Assembly: GCA_033060915.1 (NCBI GenBank)
Contig: CM065378.1
Span: 52,189,501-52,253,500, forward strand
Length of the DNA stretch: 64,000 bases
Reading direction: 5' to 3'
DNA from: Euryodendron excelsum
Lineage: Eukaryota; Streptophyta; Magnoliopsida; Ericales; Pentaphylacaceae
Positions within the stretch are counted from its first letter, which is position 1. The number at the start of each line of letters is the position of its first letter. This document shows, in pieces, positions 56,955-64,000 of this stretch. Both the position numbers and the translations under genes were made by a program. Under the pieces are notes generated by a model. That model saw only the letters and a list, made by a program, of their open reading frames with translations, was not told the DNA's origin and did no database searches.

Positions 56955-59900
56955 TCAAGATAAAGGGTTGCTCATTCCCAAATCTCTCCTAATCATACAA
57001 AACCTATCTTCATTCAAGGGTTTTGTGAATATATCTGCAAGTTGATGTTCAGTACTCACAAAATCAAGCAAAATGTCACCTTTTTGCACATGATCACGTA
57101 TGAAATGATGTCTAATCTCAATGTGCTTTGTGCGAGAGTGTTGGATAGGGTTTTTAGTCAGATTGATGGCACTTGTGTTATCACATCTAACTGGAATATG
57201 TTCAAATGTTAAACCAAAGTCTTCTAATTGATGTTTTATCCAAAGCACTTGTGCACAACAACTTCCGGCTGCAATATACTCAGCCTCGGCTGTAGAAAGT
57301 GCAACAGAGTTTTGTTTCTTACTAGACCATGAAACAAGCATATTTCCAAGAAATTGACAAGATCCACTAGTACTTTTTCTATCAACTTTGCTACCAGCAT
57401 AATCAGCATCTGAATAGCCAATTAAGTTCAAAGATGTGTTTTTAGGATACCACAATCCAAGATTAGGTGTGTGCTTAAGGTATCTAAATATTCGTTTAAC
57501 AGCAACAACATGTGATTCCTTTGGATTAGTTTGAAATCGAGCACACAAACATACACTAAACATAATATCAGGCCTACTAGCAGTCAAGTAGAGCAATGAG
57601 CCTATCATACTTCTATATAGCTTGGTATCTACTGAAATACCTTTCTCATCACTGTCAAGTTTTGTTGAAGTATTCATAGGAGTGCCCAATGGTTTCGCAT
57701 TTTTCAGCCCAAACTTCTTGAGTAGATCTTTGATGTACTTAGCTTGGTTAATGAAAATTCCTTCCCTTGATTGTTTGATTTGAAGTCCAAGGAAGTAATT
57801 GAGCTCACCCATCATGCTCATCTCAAACTCACCCTGCATACACTTAGCAAATTCTTTGCAAAGCTTTTCATTAGTAGAGCCAAATATAATGTCATCAACA
57901 TAAATTTGCACAAGCAACATGTCATGATTTTTAACCTTTATAAAAAGAGTTGTATCAACCTTTCCTCTCGTAAAATCATTTTCGGTTAAAAATTTGCTTA
58001 GCCTTTCATACCAGGCCCTTGGAGCTTGCTTTAAACCATATAATGCTTTAGTAAGTTTGAAAACATGTTCTGGAAATATAGGATTTTCAAAGCCAGGAGG
58101 TTGTTCAACATACACCTCTTCAGAAATAAAACCATTCAAGAATGCACTCTTCACATCCATTTGATAGAGTTTGAAATTCTTGAAACATGAAAATGCAAGC
58201 AACATTCTAATAGCTTCTAATCTAGCTACAGGTGCATACGTCTCATCAAAATCAATACCTTCTTCTTGACTATAGCCTTGAGCTACAAGTCTAGCCTTGT
58301 TTCTAATAATGGTTCCAGATTCATCCATCTTGTTTCTAAACACCCATTTGGTTCCAATTACAGGATGATCTTTAGGTCTAGGAACAAGATTCCAAACCTT
58401 ATTCCTTTCAAATTGGTTTAATTCTTCTTGCATGGCCATAATCCATGACTCATCATTTTCAGCATCTTGAAAACATTTTGGTTCTATTTGTGAAAGGAAA
58501 GCAAGATGATTACACACATTTCTAAGAGATGATCTTGTTCTTACCCCTTGTGATGGATCACCTAGTATTTGCTCTGTTGGATGATTGTGGACAAATTTCC
58601 ACTCCTTTGGCAATCCTTCATTCTCATTTTGTTGGCTTGAGAAGTCATCTTGATTTCCTTTGTCATGTGGTGAAGCTTCATTTTGAGTTTGATCAATGTT
58701 CATCTTATCCAAGTTCTTCTCCACATCATCTATATCATCATTCACAGCCTTTCTAGACAAAGAGTTTAGTTCATCAAAAGTAACATGAATTGATTCTTCA
58801 ACAACTAAGGTTTTCTTATTGTAAACTCTATAAGCCTTGCTATAGGAAGAATATCCTAGAAAGATAGCTTCATCAGATTTTGCATCAAATTTACCAAGGT
58901 TGTCCTTGTTATTATTTAACACAAAGCATTTACATCCAAAAGCTCTAAAATATGAAACACTTGGTTTCTTGTTTTTCCAAAGCTCGTATGGGGTTTTATT
59001 TAAAAATTTTCTTACCAAAACTCTGTTTAACACATAGCAAGCTGTGTTAACAGCTTCAGCCCAAAAATATTTTGGCAAATTGTTTTCACAAAGCATTGTT
59101 CTCCCCATTTCTTCCAAAGCCCTGTTTTTCCTTTCAATAACTCCATTTTGTTGAGGAGTTCTAGGTGCTGAAAAGTTATGTTCAAAACCATTTTCATCAC
59201 AATATGTTTCAAAAGGTTTGCAATCAAACTCACCACCATGGTCAGTCCTAATTGCTGTGATTGTAAATCCTTTTTCGTTTTGAACCCTTTTACAAAATTT
59301 GGTAAAGAAAGCAATTGTTTCATCTTTGTGAGCTAGAAAGAATGTCCATGTAAACCTTGAGTAATCATCAACAATGACAAGAGCATATTGTTTACCAGCT
59401 AAGCTTAGAGTTCTAGTTGGTCCAAACAAATCCATATGCAATAGTTGAAGTGGTCTAGAAGTAGAGAGCATGTTGGTAGATTTAAAAGATACTCTGGTTT
59501 GTTTTCCCATTTGACATGCATCACAAGTTTTGTCTTTTTCAAAATTGAATTTGGGAAGACCATTTACTAACTCATTTTTAGAAATTTTTGAAATAATGCT
59601 CATACTAATATGGCCAAGCCTTCTATGCCACAACCAACTATCTTCTTTGCTCACAGCAGCAAGGCATTTGATCTTACAAGAAGATAATTCATTTAAGTTG
59701 AAAGTGTAAATATTGCCTTGTCTTTGGCCAATCAATATGATCTTGTTATCATTTATGTTTACTACATTACATTTAGATGATTCAAACACTACTTTGCAAC
59801 CTTTGTCACACAATTGACTAATGCTTAACAGGTTGTGTTTAAGTCCTTTAACAAGTAGAACATTCTCAATAGAAGTTGAAGAATTTTTACCAATACTACC

Positions 59901-60059
59901 TATACCGATGATCTTGCCTTTGCTATTATCTCCAAAAGTGACCAATCCTCCATCTTTTGGTGTGAGAGAAGTGAATTGAGTTTCATCTCCAGTCATATGT
60001 CTTGAACAGCCACTGTCCAAGTACCATTGATCCTTTTTGGAGTTAGCTTGAAGACACAC
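56955..60059 (-). CDS. pol: Sirevirus pol: protease, integrase, reverse transcriptase, RNase H
   Basis: A 1034-codon open frame. The aspartic protease motif [10 protein letters not shown] is at residue 12. The integrase zinc finger is H145, H150, C179, C182, followed by catalytic D210, D273 and E309 (NGVIERKNR). Reverse transcriptase begins near 555 with KWVFRNK at 571 and YVDD at 720-723. RNase H follows with YSDADYAGS and [12 protein letters not shown], ending near the C terminus. All core residues are present. The frame is open from a GTG codon, but a TAG directly precedes it and the upstream segment is in another frame, so it lacks a normal start. In intact relatives pol is translated as a fusion with gag. 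Confidence 0.93.
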   Translation of the reverse strand: MCLQANSKKDQWYLDSGCSRHMTGDETQFTSLTPKDGGLVTFGDNSKGKIIGIGSIGKNSSTSIENVLLVKGLKHNLLSISQLCDKGCKVVFESSKCNVVNINDNKIILIGQRQGNIYTFNLNELSSCKIKCLAAVSKEDSWLWHRRLGHISMSIISKISKNELVNGLPKFNFEKDKTCDACQMGKQTRVSFKSTNMLSTSRPLQLLHMDLFGPTRTLSLAGKQYALVIVDDYSRFTWTFFLAHKDETIAFFTKFCKRVQNEKGFTITAIRTDHGGEFDCKPFETYCDENGFEHNFSAPRTPQQNGVIERKNRALEEMGRTMLCENNLPKYFWAEAVNTACYVLNRVLVRKFLNKTPYELWKNKKPSVSYFRAFGCKCFVLNNNKDNLGKFDAKSDEAIFLGYSSYSKAYRVYNKKTLVVEESIHVTFDELNSLSRKAVNDDIDDVEKNLDKMNIDQTQNEASPHDKGNQDDFSSQQNENEGLPKEWKFVHNHPTEQILGDPSQGVRTRSSLRNVCNHLAFLSQIEPKCFQDAENDESWIMAMQEELNQFERNKVWNLVPRPKDHPVIGTKWVFRNKMDESGTIIRNKARLVAQGYSQEEGIDFDETYAPVARLEAIRMLLAFSCFKNFKLYQMDVKSAFLNGFISEEVYVEQPPGFENPIFPEHVFKLTKALYGLKQAPRAWYERLSKFLTENDFTRGKVDTTLFIKVKNHDMLLVQIYVDDIIFGSTNEKLCKEFAKCMQGEFEMSMMGELNYFLGLQIKQSREGIFINQAKYIKDLLKKFGLKNAKPLGTPMNTSTKLDSDEKGISVDTKLYRSMIGSLLYLTASRPDIMFSVCLCARFQTNPKESHVVAVKRIFRYLKHTPNLGLWYPKNTSLNLIGYSDADYAGSKVDRKSTSGSCQFLGNMLVSWSSKKQNSVALSTAEAEYIAAGSCCAQVLWIKHQLEDFGLTFEHIPVRCDNTSAINLTKNPIQHSRTKHIEIRHHFIRDHVQKGDILLDFVSTEHQLADIFTKPLNEDRFCMIRRDLGMSNPLS

Positions 60060-60075
60060 CTACAAAACAAGCAAC

Positions 60076-60591
60076 TCAACCTTTGACCTTTGGTACCCAA
60101 ATCATCTTGGGTCCAGTGGAGTTAGTCTTCAATGTTCCTTTTGGAACCCAAGCTTTCTTGACACCATGAGATTGTTGTATAAGAAAACATTGATTTGCAA
60201 AGTGACCTCTCTTATGACAATAGAAGCATGTGATTGGTGCTTTTGAAAACTTTTTATGTTTAAAAACATTGTAACCTATTCCAGCCTTGTCAAGAGAGCA
60301 ATTTCGTTTTCCAAGCATAACATCAAGTTTATCTCTTCCATTGACACATTTAGAAAGAAATTTTTCTAAATCAGTGACTTTTTCTTTTAAAACAGAGTTT
60401 TCATTTTTCAAAATGTCATTTTCATTTTGTAACTCTTCACTTTCTTCTGTGAGAGTGAATACCATATTCTTGAGAAGATTGTTTTTGATGCTTAGCTTTT
60501 TAAATTCAACTATCAAATCATCAAAAGCATCTTGCAATTCATTAAAAGAAAAATCAGAATTAGTTACCTCTGTTTCTTCTTCATGTGCCAT
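60076..60591 (-). pseudogene. Middle segment: coiled coil plus second zinc knuckle
   Basis: 171 codons. A heptad-rich helix (LTEESEELQNENDILKNENS) is followed by a CFYCHKRGHFANQC knuckle and VPKG/WVPK motifs typical of the gag C terminus just before protease in this copia group. In relatives it is continuous with gag and pol. Here it is in a different frame from both: +1 relative to gag, and pol is +1 relative to it. Confidence 0.8.
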
Positions 60592-60649
60592 AAGACATAG
60601 GTTGGCTACTTCATGAGTTTCAGATTCATCTAAGCTTGAATCCTCACTG

Positions 60650-61621
60650 TCACTCCATGTTGCAGCTAGAGCCTTCTTCCCTCTTTCTTTCTTTTCCTTT
60701 CTTTTTCAGCTGAGGACACTCATTTCTCATGTGTCCTGGCTTTTTGCATTCGTAGCATATGATGGTAGAATCCTTGTTGTTGGATTCACCTTTTGCTTCA
60801 ATCTTCTTTCCTCCCTTCCACCTTCTTCTCATGAATCTCTTGAATTTTCTTGTGATGAGAGCAAGATCTTCCTCATCTTCTTCTTCACTTCCAGATTCAT
60901 TTTCTGATGTGGTGGTCTTGAATGCAACAGACTTCTTTTTCTTGTCCTCTTCTTCTTGAGCATTCTGTTTTCGGGTTAGCTCATAAGTCATAAGAGAGCC
61001 AAGAAGTTCTTCAAGAGGTAGAATGTTGAGGTCTTTAGCTTCTTGAATGGCTGTCACCTTTGCTTCCCATGTCTTTGGCAGTGATCTTAAGATTTTCCTC
61101 ACCTGTTCACTGTTAGGATACACTTTTCCAAGAGACTTTAAGCCATTTACAATGTCAGTAAATCTGGTGAACATCTCAGTTATAGACTCATCAGATTTCA
61201 TTCTAAATAATTCATAGTTATGCACAAGAATGTTAATTTTTGACTCCTTGACCTGATTTGTTCCTTCATGAGTTACTTCAAGTCTGTCCCAAATTTCTTT
61301 GGCAGATTCACAGGTAGAAATTCTATTGAACTCATTTGGATCTAATGCACAATATAAGATATTCATAGCCTTAGCATTAGATTGCATAAGCTTCATGTCA
61401 TTCTCATCCCATTCATTTTCAGGTTTGGGGATAACTTCTCTTTCAATAACTTTGCTGGGAGTTTTAGGACCATTAACAATAATCATCCATAACTCATAAT
61501 CAACAGATTGAATATAAATCCTCATTCTATTCTTCCAATAGTTGTAGTTTGTACCATTAAACATTGGAGGTCTATTAGTGGATTGACCCTCACCTAGAGA
61601 GCTTCCAATCATGGTTGCCAT
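60650..61621 (-). CDS. gag: Sirevirus gag (Retrotran_gag_2), frameshifted at its end
   Basis: 323 codons from ATG 61621 (MATMIGSSLGEG). The N terminus NGTNYNYWKNRMRIYI and the LRSLPKTWEAKVTAI stretch are UBN2/Retrotran_gag_2 hallmarks. A CYECKKPGHMRNEC zinc knuckle lies near residue 290. In the purine-rich run at about 60685-60700 the frame slips by one base, so it ends early at 60650 while family-like sequence continues in the +1 frame into the next segment. It packages element RNA into virus-like particles in the cytoplasm. Confidence 0.9.
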   Translation of the reverse strand: MATMIGSSLGEGQSTNRPPMFNGTNYNYWKNRMRIYIQSVDYELWMIIVNGPKTPSKVIEREVIPKPENEWDENDMKLMQSNAKAMNILYCALDPNEFNRISTCESAKEIWDRLEVTHEGTNQVKESKINILVHNYELFRMKSDESITEMFTRFTDIVNGLKSLGKVYPNSEQVRKILRSLPKTWEAKVTAIQEAKDLNILPLEELLGSLMTYELTRKQNAQEEEDKKKKSVAFKTTTSENESGSEEEDEEDLALITRKFKRFMRRRWKGGKKIEAKGESNNKDSTIICYECKKPGHMRNECPQLKKKGKERKREEGSSCNME

Positions 61622-61663
61622 GGATCAGCTCTAAGGATGTTAAGCCTTTAAACTAGAGTACTA

Positions 61664-61675
61664 GCTTTGATACCA
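61664..61675 (-). promoter_or_regulatory. Primer binding site of the Sirevirus
   Basis: TGGTATCAAAGC on the minus strand, two bases after the 5' LTR end, complementary to initiator tRNA-Met. Confidence 0.9.
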
Positions 61676-61677
61676 AT

Positions 61678-63439
61678 TGTTGGCCCAAGCAGGCAACCCA
61701 AGAGGGGGGGTGAATTGGGTTTTATAGAATTTTTAACAAGAGTTTCAACTAAAAAATCGTTTATGGATTTTAGAAACAAATAATCAAAGTATATGTATCA
61801 AGCAAATGAAGTGTACATTAAAACAAGTATTTGCAAGCATGCATAATGAGCAAGTAAGCAAAACAGAGGCAGAAGAAATATGCACCAGATTTATAGAGGT
61901 TCGGCCAACCTTGCCTACGTCCTCTCTTCTTCGATCCTTTCGAAGGAATTCCACTATGCAATACACCTTACACAGCCGCTGGTTGTGCCACGAGTGCCCA
62001 GCTCACTCTTTACAAAAGCTTCTTCCCAAGCTTTCAAAACCCAAGAGATTTTGTCCAAGCTTCTCTTAAACTTACAAGTGTTTTTCCCAAGAACACTTAA
62101 ACTTACAAGGTTACAAACCCTCCCAAACAAGAATGAATGAAGATTATACAAAGAGTGACTCTCCTAGTGAGTATACAAATGAATACAACTCAATGGATAA
62201 CTTTAAACACTCAGCAAGAATATGTAACAGTTAGGTGCAGGTGATTTTCAGCTTTGAAGCACTTGATATGAATGGTATGATTGCTCTTCCTTACTTCTTT
62301 GAAGCTGTATGTATCTCATATATATAGGTATGGATCGATTCTAGCCGTTGGAGAAGTATGGGAGAAGATTTGGTTGTGTTTGTGCCCATACCGTCTGTCA
62401 GAAAACTAGCCGTTAGAGTCTAGGAGTCGACTCTTTTCACAATGAGTCGACTCTTTTTGCATTTCAGCAGATTTTTCAAGTTTCTGTCCAAATGAGTCGA
62501 CTCTTTTGTCCCAGGAGTCGACTCTTTTCAGCAGTCTGCAGAATTGTTTGTTCTCTGTTGCAATGAGTCGACTCTTTTTGGCCAGGAGTCGACTCTTTTA
62601 AGCTTCCAGCAGAATTCCAAGGCTCTGTTCGAATGAGTCGGCTCTTTTAACTTGAGGAGTCGACCCTTTTTCCAAAAACCCATATTTTTGCAACTTTTCT
62701 TCATTCTTTTTCAAAGCTTCCAATCTCTTCAAAGATCATCTAAATAGGCTTTTTAAAGCTTGCAAACACTTCTTCAAGATTAGATGACTCCAAGAACATC
62801 TTCAATCCATTCAAGGTGAGTTTTCTTCATTTTCATCACTTGTAGAGCTATTCCATTATCATAGCTTCATCTATTGATTCAAGTCTTCTTCAATATCTTC
62901 AAGAGAGCTTCCATGACTTAGAATCTTCATTTCTTCAATCAACATGGCTTCTCCATGGACTTCAACAACTCAAGAAAGCTTTTCAAATCTTGTGATTCCT
63001 TCCATGTCTTCAAGACATCTTTACATCTTCTAAGAAAACTTCCATATTTTGAGTTGGTATCTTTTTCTTCCATTCTTGCAAGATATCTTCAAGTACTCAA
63101 AGTCTTCAATCTTCTAAATCAAGACTTTGATCATTTTCATTCTTCTTCTTTGATATCCATCATCTTCATTCCCTTATAAAATCACCATTGTAGAATATGC
63201 TATTCTTTCATGCTTATCAATCTTCAATCTAGGATTTTCATCAACTTGAGAATCCTTTTTCTTCTTATAATATCACCTTTTGTAGAATAAATCACTTCAT
63301 CATGCTTTTCATCATAAATCCTTTATTATGATAAGCTTCAAGTCAAGATTTAATTAATAATTCATCTGCACACTAAGTAGAATTATTAGATCATTTAACC
63401 ATGTTTTGTTATCATCAAAATCAAGGCATTGACTCAACA
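61678..63439 (-). mobile_element. 5' LTR of the Sirevirus (1762 bp)
   Basis: Same length as the 3' LTR and nearly identical. The minus-strand TATATATA box is at 62318-62326. It is followed in element direction by the primer site. Confidence 0.92.
62424..62666. repeat. Array of eight GAGTCGACTC palindromes, 5' LTR
   Basis: An exact counterpart of 52869-53111, offset by 9555 bp. In element direction it lies 100-340 bp upstream of the TATA box, an enhancer-like position in U3. Confidence 0.9.
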
Positions 63440-63444
63440 CTTTT

Positions 63445-64000
63445 GACACAAAAATTGACTCAATAAGAAACTACTTAGAAGGTAAGTCAGATAACTTTGA
63501 CTTCTTACTTTCATTGGAACCTCCGACAACAAAAGTGGTGACACCTTTATAATAAGTGTCAACACCTTTCACTAAAAAGCAAATTTGGAAAAAGTCTGGT
63601 GCAAAGAATTGAGACAATTCCGGTATTTTGGACGTATCTCTCTATTTTACAATTCGATTAAGTCGATTCTTATAGCGTTAGAAAGAAGACTCAAATCTCT
63701 ACAATATTGTGTATCATGAAAATTTTGTGAATCGTATTCTAACTAGGTCAAAAATGAGCTGCAAATTACAGAAATTTGAAAACCATGAATTTTATGATCT
63801 TGCTTTCCTATCTTGTTGCAATTTCCTCTCTCTTTAGTACTCTTCTACACGTGGGATATATATAGAAGAGAGAGAGAGAGCATGAAAGAGGGATCCTTAT
63901 TCTTCCGTTTATCTATTTTCTTTCTTAAGTTTTTTATGGTTTTCTTTGTTTCTTACTATGGCTAGGGATGAAACCATCAACTATAATATAAGTCTTCTAT
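63445..64000 (+). other. Right flank of the Sirevirus, possible promoter of a further gene
   Basis: Non-coding for the most part. ATATATATAG at 63858-63868 could be a TATA box, followed by a GA run. An ATG at 63958 opens MARDETINYNIS to the window edge, too short to judge. Confidence 0.3.

Larger units (their letters stand above)
52123..63439 (-). mobile_element. Complete young Sirevirus (Ty1/copia), 11,317 bp
   Basis: Two direct LTRs of 1762 bp (TGTTGG...TCAACA) flank gag, a coiled-coil/zinc-knuckle segment, pol and a fourth ORF, all on the minus strand. CTTTT occurs on both sides (52118-52122, 63440-63444), the expected 5-bp target duplication. The LTRs differ by eye at only two positions (two transitions near 52668/62223 and 52689/62244). 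Placement in Sirevirus rests on the ORF in the env position, the many polypurine tracts and the palindrome arrays, all known traits of that genus. Confidence 0.93.

Noticed and set aside
1..64000. CRISPR arrays, bacterial operons, rRNA or tRNA genes
   Set aside because: None seen; spliced genes and plant transposons show this is plant nuclear DNA, and the only tRNA match is the retroelement primer site.

Overview
This is nuclear DNA from a flowering plant. Transposons fill most of it and there is one clear host gene. The evidence is a ten-exon plant receptor-like cytoplasmic kinase gene (USP plus kinase) with GT-AG introns, plant-type LTR retrotransposons of the Tat (Ty3/gypsy) and Sirevirus (Ty1/copia) groups, and a CACTA DNA transposon. 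I cannot name the species.

Region 1-33,241 is a deep nest of LTR elements. Reading the boundaries outward-in, a copia remnant (C, 31,731-33,241, minus) is cut inside its gag by a giant Tat-like element (B, 17,511-31,730, minus). The 3' LTR of B is cut by a related element (A, 4,555-17,510, plus). The leader of A abuts an inverted LTR fragment (X, 4,305-4,554), which is itself cut by another LTR (Y, 1-4,304). A and B share an unusual design: LTRs of 4.3-4.7 kb, a tRNA-Arg primer site (seen in B), a gag gene, no pol, and a two-exon plant-mobile-domain gene in antisense with a 91-bp intron, followed by a repeat-rich 3' spacer and a polypurine tract. Two copies missing pol in the same place indicate a true non-autonomous family rather than two accidental deletions. 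Both carry many stop codons, often where the sister copy has Trp or Gln.

Region 33,242-44,917 is the gene island. A probable solo LTR lies at 33,855-34,321. The kinase gene runs 35,683-44,365 (CDS 2,400 nt in ten exons, 799 aa) and encodes a USP domain, a coiled coil and an RD kinase domain, with no U-box. Its first exon is bracketed by GA and CT microsatellites.

Region 44,918-50,723 is a 5.8-kb CACTA element with CACTA ends, a 3-bp AGT target duplication, a decayed TNPA-like (Transposase_24) gene and five 176-bp tandem repeats in one of its introns. It lies about 0.55 kb downstream of the kinase stop codon.

Region 52,123-63,439 is a complete, very young Sirevirus (minus strand) with 1,762-bp LTRs that appear almost identical and a CTTTT target duplication. 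Gag, a coiled-coil/zinc-knuckle segment, pol and a fourth ORF in the env position are all readable but are separated by small lesions. Non-coding parts carry six copies of the polypurine tract. A GAGTCGACTC palindrome occurs in pairs 20-22 bp apart and the pairs repeat every 70-72 bp, both in the LTR upstream of its TATA box and again just upstream of ORF4. The last 560 bp are flanking DNA with a possible promoter and start codon of a further gene.
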